A stretch of 64,000 nucleotides of DNA, from assembly GCF_900489465.1 (NCBI RefSeq), contig NZ_UEFQ01000013.1, positions 248,001-312,000 of the forward strand, read 5' to 3'. The notes under the pieces were generated by a model that had not been told where the DNA came from, did no database searches, and was given only the letters and a program-made list of their open reading frames with translations. The position numbers and the translations under genes are program-made. This document shows, one piece after another, positions 16,897 through 25,534 of this stretch; the first letter of the stretch is position 1, and each line of letters opens with the position of its first letter. This DNA comes from Aequorivita sp. CIP111184 (lineage in GTDB: Bacteria; Bacteroidota; Bacteroidia; Flavobacteriales; Flavobacteriaceae).

Positions 16897-18339
16897 TCAA
16901 TTAGAGTTTATTACAATTTCATCAAATTCATAGTTTCCATCAAAGGCTTCATCACCACTGCCCACATATTTTAAACCGATGTAACCGCTTCCTTCTATAC
17001 AACCCAAATCAACATTTCCAGAAGGAAACCAACTTCCAAAAGCATCACTGTCCTGTGTTATGTATGCCGCTGAAAGTATATCCCAAGTAGCGGAAATAAT
17101 ATTATCTGGATTTCCATCCCAATCTGTTGATATAAATAATTCCAGCGTACTTCCGTCTGCAAAACTGTTTGATGTTTTGAAGTTTAAAGTTTCGCCTTCT
17201 TGGGCATCAAAATTTATTTGAGGAGTAATCAACCAAGCAATATTGCTGGAATCGCCAGAATTGAAAGCCTGCATTCTAGCAGAAATACCGAGCGAAGGAC
17301 TACTGCCTGTTGAGGTGAAAGATTCCCATTGTTCAGAACCAGCTTCTATATAATTTGTCCAACCATTTCCTGAAATTGGATTGCCCGGTGATTGTGTTTC
17401 GAAAAAATCACTGAAGAGCACATGTGTTCCAGTTGAAGCCGCTAAACCGCAATCAATCTCGACTGGATCACAGCGCTCTTCATTTTCAAAATAAATTGTA
17501 GAAGGGTCGCTGACAGTAAGGTTAAATTCTTCACCGTAAAAATTATAGGTTAAAATTGCATCCATATACCCGCTTCCATTAGGCAGAAGTACCGCTTTAA
17601 AATCGGCATAGGTACTTGTGCTGAAGATTGCAGAATAACCTGTGACGCAACTTTCAAGTTTACGTTCTCCATCAAATTGATCACCAGGTTCAGCGGCAAA
17701 AGTTTTACGATTGTCGCCAAAGGCATCGTGGCGATCAAATTGAACATCCGTTAAGCGCACAAAAAGGTTGGTTTTATCATCAGAAAAATCTAGAATAGTA
17801 ATGGGAAGTGCCTCTATTTTTGCCACCTCCACATCTCGGATTAGAAAATCGAAGATAGCAGACTCTGCGATTTTATTTATCGCTGTTCCATCTCGAATTC
17901 CAAGAGTTAAAACTCCACTATTTAAACCTACAGTCAAACCGTCAAGTTTTACGTACACTTTTCTTCCAAATTCAAAGGTGGTGAAAAGAGGGTTTACATC
18001 AAGTAATATTTTCACACCGGTATTCGGGTTTGATGCACTGTTCTGAATAATTAGTTCTTCAAAAAAATTTCCGCCTTCATCACTTGATATAACGTATCCA
18101 GTGATATATTTATCGGTTTGTCCCAAAGTTAATATTGCGTCCGGGTTTTCGGTATTGGTTTGTTCCTGTAACAATAAACTTCTTAATGATGAAATTTCAA
18201 TTACATCATTTGGGTTTATATCTGGTGCAATTACTTCTGTATTTGGCACATTATAATCATCGCTTTTTACACAAGAAAGTATTGTTATTAAAGCGAAGAA
18301 TAGCGTAAATAATTTGTAAAATCTTCCTGTTTTCATCAC
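16897..18339 (-). CDS. DUF5689 surface lipoprotein with choice-of-anchor J domain
   Basis: A 480-residue lipoprotein (lipobox ILSC, Cys23). Residues about 40-290 resemble DUF5689, a beta-rich domain with OB-fold-like features (YITGYVISSDEGGNFFEELIIQ broken here as YITGYVISSDEGG then FFEELIIQ). Residues about 310-480 look like the choice-of-anchor J jelly-roll module (LFSDFFET near the start, WLITPQINF, and GNYEFDEI at the end). It starts 15 bp after the TonB receptor stop codon, so both are in one operon. It is probably the surface-exposed partner of that receptor. The ligand is unknown; the divergent endonuclease gene hints at phosphate or nucleic-acid use. Confidence 0.82.
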   Translation of the reverse strand: MMKTGRFYKLFTLFFALITILSCVKSDDYNVPNTEVIAPDINPNDVIEISSLRSLLLQEQTNTENPDAILTLGQTDKYITGYVISSDEGGNFFEELIIQNSASNPNTGVKILLDVNPLFTTFEFGRKVYVKLDGLTVGLNSGVLTLGIRDGTAINKIAESAIFDFLIRDVEVAKIEALPITILDFSDDKTNLFVRLTDVQFDRHDAFGDNRKTFAAEPGDQFDGERKLESCVTGYSAIFSTSTYADFKAVLLPNGSGYMDAILTYNFYGEEFNLTVSDPSTIYFENEERCDPVEIDCGLAASTGTHVLFSDFFETQSPGNPISGNGWTNYIEAGSEQWESFTSTGSSPSLGISARMQAFNSGDSSNIAWLITPQINFDAQEGETLNFKTSNSFADGSTLELFISTDWDGNPDNIISATWDILSAAYITQDSDAFGSWFPSGNVDLGCIEGSGYIGLKYVGSGDEAFDGNYEFDEIVINSN

Positions 18340-18354
18340 TCAAGTATTTATTTG

Positions 18355-21192
18355 TTAAAATCTTACGTAAACATTTACGTAATAAGTAGCTCCATAACCA
18401 AAGAAATATTTGTTGCCAAAAATTGGTGTATTTCTATTTTGGTCTTCCTGTACTTTTTTATAATCTGCCAATCGCGAGTCTTCAAAACCTCCCGTTTTGT
18501 AGTTTTGGTCCAACACATTGCCCATGGCTACAAAAAACCCAACGTAATATCCTTTGATTCTCCAAGATTTTCCGCCAACCACATTTATGAGAATATATTC
18601 CCCAAAATCTTCTTGCTTCAAAAGAGTTTTGGCCATTTCGGGATCGTAATCACTATACGTTTGGCCGTCGCCATCAAATGTAAAAGCATCAGATCTTCGC
18701 AACGTGCTTACATCGATATATGCGTTTGAAAAATAGTTGCCCGTAATCCCAACCCACCAATAGGCTGGATCGCGATACTCAACACCAAATTGGTATGCTC
18801 TCTCAGGACCACTGGCTACATGATAGTTTTTCAGCTTTGTGGTATTATCACCGAATGTAAGAATGTCGAAATCATCGCTGGTTAAATATTGATTCGGATT
18901 GTTCGTATAAACATTTTCTCCGAAAGCAGCGGCAGCTTTCAATTTGAATGTCGGGATTAATTGCGCTTCAACCCCTAGTTCAGCTCCCATTTTTCGGGTG
19001 CCTATTCCTGTAATTACTTCTTGTACAAAGGCATAACCGTCCTTATAACCTTGGGCCGATTCAGTAAAAAAGAAATTAATATCCGTTTGATTTTGAATTG
19101 TGTTGTAATATCCAGTAAGACGTGCTTTTAAAATTGGCGAACGGAAAATATAACTTAAATCCACGTTTTGTATCTTTTCAGAATCCAACCCAATCACTGC
19201 TGCATTGCTCTGCCTTGAATTGCTGAAAGCATTACGAAGTATAGGCGCTTTGGTGAAATAGCCAGCATTAAAATCAACCAAATGCCTTCCGGTAATTTTA
19301 TAAAGAAGTCCAGCTTTACCTCCAAAATTTGTAAAACTTAATTTTTCACTTTCCCCAAGCGAAAGATTTCCGGGAAAGTTTCCATTTTCAAAAAGACCAA
19401 TACGTTGGTAATTGGTTTGCGAAGCAGTCGCAGCCAAATAAAAATCCATGGTACTATATTTAAACTGCCCTTGCGCAAAACCTGAAATAACGTTGGCATT
19501 TAACTCATAATTATATTTGTAGCGATCGTCTTCGGTTACAATTCGGTTTCTATTTTGCAAATCGCTTTGGGCTACATTGCCAATAATTGTATTGTTTATG
19601 CCTTCGGCAAAATAATCTATATCTAAATATCCCGTTCCGCCTAAAAGATCATTCAGTTCTGCAAAATTTTCACTTTTTAAATTACGATAGTTTAGGTTTG
19701 CATTCAGACTAATATTCTCATTAATTTGACTGTTCAAAATCATATTTGCCATTAATTGCGTGTCGTCCTGTCTATCTTCTTGAATGGCATAAATTGAATT
19801 TCCGCCACTGTCTTTTTCAATCCTATTGGCTTCGTAAAGCGAGCTCCAATCCAATTGTCCATCATTTATAAGTTCCTGTTCCGCCAAATATGCCAACTCA
19901 TAATTGTAAGCCGTTGAACTTTCAAAACGAAGAAAATAACTTGGTAAACGTTGGTAATAATTAGGGTACGGATTACGAGCGCCGCCAATATATGCCTGCT
20001 GTCCGTTAACTTCAATTAAACGGGTTCCTCCATAATCAATTCTGGTATTTCCAATTTTACCAAATTGATACCCAAGGTTTGTATTCAAAGAAGTTTTATC
20101 GCTTATATTCCAAAAATGGTTAAGCATAATCACCGGTTCTTCCACGGTTTTCAATTTTGAATTCCGAATATCTCCATTTTGATAACCCCAATTTGGATTG
20201 TAATCAATTCCTTTCAAATTTTCAACCTCAGCTGTAACGGGAGCAGATTTTCCACGGTGGTTAGGTGTATAAAATGTGGTAAAATTAAGACTGCTGTTTT
20301 CGCCGAAACTTTTCTCCACCGAAGCAAAAAAAGAGTTAGCATCATAAATGGTTCCTTCCTGAAAACCGCCGCTACCAAAGCGACGCGAAAGTAAAACAGA
20401 ATAAGCCCACCCTTTTTTACCTTGACCACTATTATAGGAACCTATTACACGTCCACGATAACTTCTGTTTGAAGTTGCATATGAAACCCTACCTCCCTTT
20501 CGATACTGTGAAGCGCGCATTATAATATTTGTAGTTCCCGCAACATCTCCAAAAGTATAATCATTGGCCTGCAAACCCATAGAGAATATTTGATTGCGCT
20601 GCACATCGTTCAAGCCGCCCCAATCTGCCCATTGTGGACGTCCGTCGTATTGTTTATTCATTTCTAGACCATTGATCAGCACTTTTCCATAAGCATTGTC
20701 AAAACCGCGCGGATTGAAAAAAGTAGTACTGAAATCATAGGCCGCTGCTCTCAAAAAAACATCATCGGATGCTTGCAACAGTCCCGAAACATTATAGGAT
20801 GTTCCGTCATCATCATCATTCAACTCATTATCTGAAAGGCTGATGATGCCAATTTGTTTCTCCATCTGTCGGAGATCTATTTCCATCAAAATAGGATCCA
20901 GATTAATTGGAGCATCGTTCCTTATAATTATCGGAAGCTTTAAAGTTATATAGCCTGTCTTTGAAACTATAAGTATTTGCTGTCCCTGCGGAAGATTTTT
21001 CTGAATAAAATAAAACTCACCTTTAGCACTCGTTTCAGTACTGAAGATGCTGGCCTGAATGCTTATTTCAACATCAGGAATGGGCTCATAAGAATTAGTT
21101 TCTAGTGCCCGCCCTTTCACAATGGCCTCTTGGGCAAATGAAGATATTCCGCCCAAAAAAACCACATAACCGATAAAAATGAAGCGTTTCAT
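18355..21192 (-). CDS. TonB-dependent receptor with carboxypeptidase-regulatory-like N-terminal domain
   Basis: A 945-residue outer-membrane receptor. A signal peptide (cleaved near SSFAQ) precedes a CarboxypepD_reg-like domain (residues about 23-100), a plug domain (about 115-230, with NPRGFDNAYGKVLINGLEMN) and a 22-strand-type barrel that ends in YYVNVYVRF with the terminal aromatic. Such receptors import ligands with energy from TonB-ExbBD. It heads an operon with the DUF5689 lipoprotein and is divergent from the endonuclease gene across 116 bp, so the three genes may share control. The substrate cannot be read from sequence. Confidence 0.9.
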   Translation of the reverse strand: MKRFIFIGYVVFLGGISSFAQEAIVKGRALETNSYEPIPDVEISIQASIFSTETSAKGEFYFIQKNLPQGQQILIVSKTGYITLKLPIIIRNDAPINLDPILMEIDLRQMEKQIGIISLSDNELNDDDDGTSYNVSGLLQASDDVFLRAAAYDFSTTFFNPRGFDNAYGKVLINGLEMNKQYDGRPQWADWGGLNDVQRNQIFSMGLQANDYTFGDVAGTTNIIMRASQYRKGGRVSYATSNRSYRGRVIGSYNSGQGKKGWAYSVLLSRRFGSGGFQEGTIYDANSFFASVEKSFGENSSLNFTTFYTPNHRGKSAPVTAEVENLKGIDYNPNWGYQNGDIRNSKLKTVEEPVIMLNHFWNISDKTSLNTNLGYQFGKIGNTRIDYGGTRLIEVNGQQAYIGGARNPYPNYYQRLPSYFLRFESSTAYNYELAYLAEQELINDGQLDWSSLYEANRIEKDSGGNSIYAIQEDRQDDTQLMANMILNSQINENISLNANLNYRNLKSENFAELNDLLGGTGYLDIDYFAEGINNTIIGNVAQSDLQNRNRIVTEDDRYKYNYELNANVISGFAQGQFKYSTMDFYLAATASQTNYQRIGLFENGNFPGNLSLGESEKLSFTNFGGKAGLLYKITGRHLVDFNAGYFTKAPILRNAFSNSRQSNAAVIGLDSEKIQNVDLSYIFRSPILKARLTGYYNTIQNQTDINFFFTESAQGYKDGYAFVQEVITGIGTRKMGAELGVEAQLIPTFKLKAAAAFGENVYTNNPNQYLTSDDFDILTFGDNTTKLKNYHVASGPERAYQFGVEYRDPAYWWVGITGNYFSNAYIDVSTLRRSDAFTFDGDGQTYSDYDPEMAKTLLKQEDFGEYILINVVGGKSWRIKGYYVGFFVAMGNVLDQNYKTGGFEDSRLADYKKVQEDQNRNTPIFGNKYFFGYGATYYVNVYVRF

Positions 21193-21308
21193 CTTTAAAT
21201 GTGAGTTTTAATTATGGGGATAATTTTCTGGGAAGAACATAAATTTAATAAAAAAATAATTATATATACAATAAAATTGTTAACTTTTTAAATTAAATAT
21301 TTTAATCG

Positions 21309-22370
21309 ATGAAATCAAAGCTTTTTAAATATCACATTTTTCTGTTCTTATGCTATGCTACCTTTTCATTTTCCCAAACAGAAAAAGAGTATAAAATAAA
21401 CACGATTGCTTTTTATAACGTTGAAAATCTTTTCGATTACGAAAATGACCCACTTACTTTTGATGATGACCGCACACCTGAAGGAAAAGATCATTGGACG
21501 CAGGAAATTTACGAGGCGAAGTTGGCTAATATGGCAAAAGTTATTTCAGAAATTGGCGAGGATATTACTGGAAATTCGCCTGCAATTATTGGAGTAAGCG
21601 AAATTGAAAACCGCCGTGTGCTTGAAGATTTGCTAAACCAAAACCCATTGGTGAGCAAAGACTATGGTATTGTTCATTTTGATAGCCCAGACAGACGTGG
21701 CATTGATGTGGCATTACTTTATCAGAAAAAAATATTTATCCCCATAGCTTCCAAAGCTTATGAATTATTATTGTATAACGACAACGACCGAACAAAGCGA
21801 GTTTATACCAGAGATCAACTTTTGGTAAGTGGAATGCTAGATGGTGAAAAAATAAATATAATTGTCAACCACTGGCCATCGCGAAGTGGAGGCGAAGCAT
21901 TGAGCCGGCCCAAAAGATTGAAGGCAGCACAACTCAATAAACATATAATGGATTCATTGTTCAGCGAAAATCCGTATGCAAAAATAATAACCATGGGCGA
22001 TTTAAATGACGACCCAATAAGTCCCAGTATTAAGGATGTATTGAAAACAAAAAGCGAAAAGGACGACTTAAAGCTAAAAGAACTTTACAACCCAATGGAG
22101 AATATGTATAAAAGAGGAATGGGCACACTAGCTTATCGTGATGCTTGGAACCTCTTTGATCAAATAATAATATCAACAGAGTTGACTAAAAAAGATTATT
22201 CTTCCTATCGTTTTTACAAAGCTGGAATTTTCAATAAAAATTATTTAACAACACCGCGCGGGCAATACAAAGGTTATCCTTTCCGCAGCTTTGTTAATGG
22301 GTTCACGGGTGGCTATAGTGATCATTTTCCTGTTTATATTTATTTAATAAAGAAAAAGGTTTCGAACTAA
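21309..22370 (+). CDS. Secreted endonuclease/exonuclease/phosphatase family protein
   Basis: A 353-residue protein with a signal peptide (cleaved near TFSFSQ) and an EEP-fold catalytic domain: FYNVENLFDYEND (residues about 33-45), GVSEIENR (metal-binding Glu), NHWPSRSGG (catalytic His), MGDLNDDP (Asp/Asn) and the final SDHFPVYIYL (Asp-His). All catalytic elements are present. EEP enzymes cleave phosphodiesters in nucleic acids or phospho-compounds; a periplasmic or surface position suggests scavenging. It is divergent from a TonB receptor/DUF5689 operon, a grouping that supports a common uptake role. Confidence 0.88.
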   Translation: MKSKLFKYHIFLFLCYATFSFSQTEKEYKINTIAFYNVENLFDYENDPLTFDDDRTPEGKDHWTQEIYEAKLANMAKVISEIGEDITGNSPAIIGVSEIENRRVLEDLLNQNPLVSKDYGIVHFDSPDRRGIDVALLYQKKIFIPIASKAYELLLYNDNDRTKRVYTRDQLLVSGMLDGEKINIIVNHWPSRSGGEALSRPKRLKAAQLNKHIMDSLFSENPYAKIITMGDLNDDPISPSIKDVLKTKSEKDDLKLKELYNPMENMYKRGMGTLAYRDAWNLFDQIIISTELTKKDYSSYRFYKAGIFNKNYLTTPRGQYKGYPFRSFVNGFTGGYSDHFPVYIYLIKKKVSN

Positions 22371-22436
22371 AAAAAACATAAACCCAATTAACCCCGAACC
22401 TGCTCAATAAATTTGTTTTTTATTCGTTAAACATTT

Positions 22437-22838
22437 GTGTTAAAAGTGCTAAAAATTCTCTTTCTATCATTTTACACATTGGGAACATTTTGTTTGCCGA
22501 TGGGAAATTTCTCAATATTACCAGACCTTCCGGAAATGTATAGCCACTGCAAAACACACGAAGATAAAGACATGACCCCATTCGATTTTGTAACGGATCA
22601 TCTCTTGAATTTTGACGGAATATTTGACAAACACGATAACGGCGACGAACAAAAACCACACACTCCACTCCAAACGCAAAACCATTCACAAATAACCTTA
22701 TTTCAGTTTATAAGTCCGCTCACCTTTAAAGCAGCTATTTTTAAAAATATTGAACCAAAAGAAATCATTTATACTTCCGAGGATTTTTTGGTCTCAAATT
22801 ACACTTCAAAGGTTTTTCACCCTCCTATAACTGCTTGA
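22437..22838 (+). CDS. Hypothetical small envelope protein
   Basis: A 133-residue protein starting at GTG (a stop codon lies three codons upstream; a second in-frame GTG is at 22446). It has a hydrophobic N-terminal segment (residues about 4-20) followed by a polar region with scattered His, Asp and Cys (SHCKTHEDKD, then DKHDNGDEQKPH). I recognise no family. Such acidic, His-containing periplasmic proteins sometimes bind metals, but nothing here proves it. It stands alone between the endonuclease gene and the PepSY-like gene. Confidence 0.6.
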   Translation: MLKVLKILFLSFYTLGTFCLPMGNFSILPDLPEMYSHCKTHEDKDMTPFDFVTDHLLNFDGIFDKHDNGDEQKPHTPLQTQNHSQITLFQFISPLTFKAAIFKNIEPKEIIYTSEDFLVSNYTSKVFHPPITA

Positions 22839-22904
22839 TTTATATTTTTATAACTTCGTTTTAATTTCAAGCGGAGCAATCAGTATTAATTTAAACAAGC
22901 AAAA

Positions 22905-23345
22905 ATGAAAAATATATTTTTCTTTGCCTTGGCCGTTATATTGGCCAGTGCAGCAGGTTGTGCACAAAAAAAAGTGCCAATCGAAGTAGATTCCGCTTTC
23001 AAAATAAAATTCTCCAACGCCACAAATATTTCTTGGGATAAAGAAAATGATCACGAATATGAAGCCGAGTTCCAAATATGCGGCGCAAAATATTCTGCAA
23101 ACTTTTCTGATGCTGGAAAATGGCTGGAAACTGAGCATGTAATTACTTATAATGAACTACCCCAAGCAGTAAAGCAAAACTTTATAGCCACCCATAAGGA
23201 TACCAAAGTAAAAGGGGTTGCAAAAATAGAAACTTCAATAGGGTCCACGAATTATGAAATAGAGATAAAACAACTTTTCGGCACTAAAGAATTGTTTTAT
23301 GATATTAACGGAAAAGAATTTCAGGATGGGGATTCAGAGGATTGA
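22905..23345 (+). CDS. PepSY-like lipoprotein
   Basis: A 146-residue putative lipoprotein with lipobox SAAGC (Cys19). The mature part looks like two PepSY-like (DUF2874-type) units: a strand-helix pattern with NISWDKENDHEYEAEF at about 43-58 and AVKQNFIATHKDTKVKGV at about 89-106, ending in LFYDINGKEF. Proteins of this kind occur in the periplasm of Bacteroidota; the function is unknown, and some bind peptides or inhibit proteases. A strong terminator follows directly. Confidence 0.78.
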   Translation: MKNIFFFALAVILASAAGCAQKKVPIEVDSAFKIKFSNATNISWDKENDHEYEAEFQICGAKYSANFSDAGKWLETEHVITYNELPQAVKQNFIATHKDTKVKGVAKIETSIGSTNYEIEIKQLFGTKELFYDINGKEFQDGDSED

Positions 23346-23353
23346 TTTAACCC

Positions 23354-23387
23354 AAAAGGCAACACGTAAAAACGTGTTGCCTTTTTT
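23354..23387 (+). terminator. Terminator between the PepSY-like and PAP2 genes
   Basis: A perfect 14-bp stem (23354-23367 with 23372-23385), AAAA loop and T-run. It ends only about 17 nt before the start codon of the next gene, so read-through or a promoter overlapping the hairpin must express that gene. Confidence 0.9.
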
Positions 23388-23403
23388 AAAACCTACAGAA
23401 TTT

Positions 23404-24168
23404 ATGAAAGCTAAACCCATAATTCTTTTATTATTCCTAACAATCAATACTGTTTTTTCTCAGGAAATTATAAAAACAGATAGTATTGTAACTATAAAAA
23501 AGGAATATCTAAAATTTGATTATAAAGCATTAATTATTCCTTCCGCCTTGATGGCTTATGGAATTATTGGTATTGAAAGTGATGGTTTAAAAGGGCTCAA
23601 CGCAAATATTCAGGAAGAAGTTACGGAAGATATTGACGATAAATTTACTATTGATGATTTCTCACAATACGCTCCTGCATTGGCGGTTTATAGCCTTAAT
23701 CTTTTTGGCATTGAAGGCAAAAATAATTTCAAAGACCGAAGTATTATTTTGGGAACTTCCTACTTTCTTATGGGAACTTGGGTTTCTGTAATGAAGAAAA
23801 CAACCCATATACAAAGGCCGGACAAAAGTGGGTTCAATTCTTTTCCCTCGGGCCATACAGCAACCGCTTTTGCAAGTGCAGAATTTTTGTGGCAAGAATA
23901 TAAAGATGTGTCATTATGGTATGGAATATCAGGATATTTGGTTGCTACGGGAACGGGATTTTTCAGAATATACAATAATAAACACTGGCTTACAGATGTG
24001 GCAATGGGTGCTGGTATAGGCATTATATCCACAAAAATCGCGTATTGGGTTTTTCCACTTATAGACAAACACATCTTTAAGACAAAAGAAAACAAAACTA
24101 CAGCGATGGTTGCGCCTTTTTACAACGGAAAACAGCTAGGGGCAGGAATTTTACTTAACATTAATTAA
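23404..24168 (+). CDS. PAP2 family phosphatase
   Basis: A 254-residue membrane-associated acid phosphatase of the PAP2 superfamily. The frame is open upstream to 23299, but the ATG at 23404 (MKAKPIILLLF) starts a signal peptide and is the sensible start. The three catalytic motifs are present: KKTTHIQRP, FPSGHTATAF and RIYNNKHWLTD (Arg, His, Asp). PAP2 enzymes dephosphorylate lipid phosphates such as undecaprenyl pyrophosphate or phosphatidic acid. It is followed 9 nt later by a membrane protein gene and is probably co-transcribed with it. Confidence 0.9.
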   Translation: MKAKPIILLLFLTINTVFSQEIIKTDSIVTIKKEYLKFDYKALIIPSALMAYGIIGIESDGLKGLNANIQEEVTEDIDDKFTIDDFSQYAPALAVYSLNLFGIEGKNNFKDRSIILGTSYFLMGTWVSVMKKTTHIQRPDKSGFNSFPSGHTATAFASAEFLWQEYKDVSLWYGISGYLVATGTGFFRIYNNKHWLTDVAMGAGIGIISTKIAYWVFPLIDKHIFKTKENKTTAMVAPFYNGKQLGAGILLNIN

Positions 24169-24177
24169 AAAAAAAAC

Positions 24178-24921
24178 ATGAAAACTTTAAATAAAGTAGC
24201 AGAGATTACATTAATCTTCTGGTTAATGAAAATTATTGCTACGACGCTTGGTGAAACTCTGGGTGATTTTTTATCAATGACTCTTAACTTGGGATATGCA
24301 ATAGGTATAGTTATAACGGCAGTTTTCTTTTTGACTGTTCTCTTAATACAATTGTTTTCAAAAAAATACATTCCAGCTTTTTATTGGCTGGTCATTATAG
24401 CAACTACAACTTTGGGAACTGAGATTTCAGATTTTATGGATCGTAGTTTGAATTTGGGCTATACCCTCGGTAGTATTATTTTGCTTGGTTGTTTGTTGGC
24501 AACATTATTATTATGGCATAAAAGATTTAAAGGCTTGAGTGTATTTCCTATTTATGAAAGGGATAAAGAAATTTTTTATTGGGTTGCAATTTTATTTTCA
24601 AATAGTTTGGGAACTGCCTTTGGAGATTACCTTAGCGACGTGATTGGAATGAGCTATTTGAACGGTGCACTGGTTACTGCGAGCATTATATTAATTGTAG
24701 TATTGCTACATTACTTTACCAAAATAAACCAAATTGTCCTGTTTTGGATTGCCTTTATTTTTACCCGTCCGTTTGGAGCAACTTTTGGAGATTTTTTAAC
24801 CAAACCAACTACAAAAGGTGGCTTGGATCTTGGCACGCTCAATGCTTCTATTGTTTCGATAATACTTATTGGCATATTGATTTTTGTATCTCACAGGCGT
24901 CTAAAAACTAAAGCAGAATAG
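24178..24921 (+). CDS. Multi-pass membrane protein with fourfold internal repeat (COG4705-like)
   Basis: A 247-residue integral membrane protein with about eight hydrophobic segments. Four copies of a short motif, LGETLGDF (24-31), LGTEISDF (79-86), LGTAFGDY (144-151) and FGATFGDF (199-206), lie at spacings of 55, 65 and 55 residues, and the first two are followed by a LNLGY segment. This places it with the COG4705-type uncharacterised membrane proteins. The repeat suggests duplication of a two-helix unit, with the conserved Gly/Asp facing a common site. It follows the PAP2 gene by 9 nt. Transport activity is only a guess. Confidence 0.82.
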   Translation: MKTLNKVAEITLIFWLMKIIATTLGETLGDFLSMTLNLGYAIGIVITAVFFLTVLLIQLFSKKYIPAFYWLVIIATTTLGTEISDFMDRSLNLGYTLGSIILLGCLLATLLLWHKRFKGLSVFPIYERDKEIFYWVAILFSNSLGTAFGDYLSDVIGMSYLNGALVTASIILIVVLLHYFTKINQIVLFWIAFIFTRPFGATFGDFLTKPTTKGGLDLGTLNASIVSIILIGILIFVSHRRLKTKAE

Positions 24922-24940
24922 CTTTTTTATTTTAAATAAG

Positions 24941-24970
24941 AAATCCTGCTGAAAATTAACAGCAGGATTT
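24941..24970 (+). terminator. Terminator after the COG4705-like gene
   Basis: A perfect 11-bp stem (24941-24951 with 24960-24970) followed by a run of T. It also faces the convergent minus-strand gene. Confidence 0.88.
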
Positions 24971-24993
24971 TTTTTATATAAAATATGTAATTT

Positions 24994-25434
24994 TTAGAAC
25001 CATTGGCTCCACGGAATTCTGCTTAGCATTAAAACCAGTGCAATGGTATAAAATATTGCGAGGATTTTAAATTTTCCGCTCGAAAGCAATTTCTTTTTGT
25101 GTTTTGAATAACCGATTGTAATAAAAATTACCGTCAAAATCATAACCATCGGGTGTTCCACAGCGTAAAGACGGGCGTTAGAATCTTTCATTACTGCACC
25201 CATTCCAGAATTGGTAATATTCTGCAATCCCAAGGGGGAAACAAAATATAAAATTAAACCTATCAATAATTGAATGTGTGTAACAATAAGAGCGAAAAGT
25301 GAAATTCTAAAATCTTTTGCCCCGTATTCTCTTTTTGAGAAAAAACCCGCAAGGGCATTCAATGTTGCCAGTACTACAATAAGAAGCACTAAATAAGCCC
25401 AGTAGGAATGTATAAATTGAATAGTTGTGTACAT
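24994..25434 (-). CDS. Four-helix integral membrane protein of unknown function
   Basis: A 146-residue protein with four predicted membrane helices (about residues 8-30, 45-68, 92-110 and 122-140). A conserved-looking His (QFIHSYWAYL and IVTHIQLL) and the AVEHPMVM segment recall small cytochrome b-type or CopD-like helical proteins, where His residues ligate haem. Similar Bacteroidota proteins are often left as hypothetical. It is separated from the upstream receptor gene by a terminator, so it is likely monocistronic. Confidence 0.75.
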   Translation of the reverse strand: MYTTIQFIHSYWAYLVLLIVVLATLNALAGFFSKREYGAKDFRISLFALIVTHIQLLIGLILYFVSPLGLQNITNSGMGAVMKDSNARLYAVEHPMVMILTVIFITIGYSKHKKKLLSSGKFKILAIFYTIALVLMLSRIPWSQWF

Positions 25435-25480
25435 ACGTGTATTTTTTAAATGTCCTTCAAAGATAGGTTATTTATACAAA

Positions 25481-25513
25481 AAGAAGTCCTGGAATATTCT
25501 TCCAGGACTTCTT
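25481..25513 (-). terminator. Terminator of the TonB receptor gene
   Basis: A perfect 14-bp stem (25481-25494 with 25500-25513) with a 5-nt loop, directly after the receptor stop codon read on the minus strand. Confidence 0.8.
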
Positions 25514-25534
25514 AGTTAATTCTAAATTTAATGC

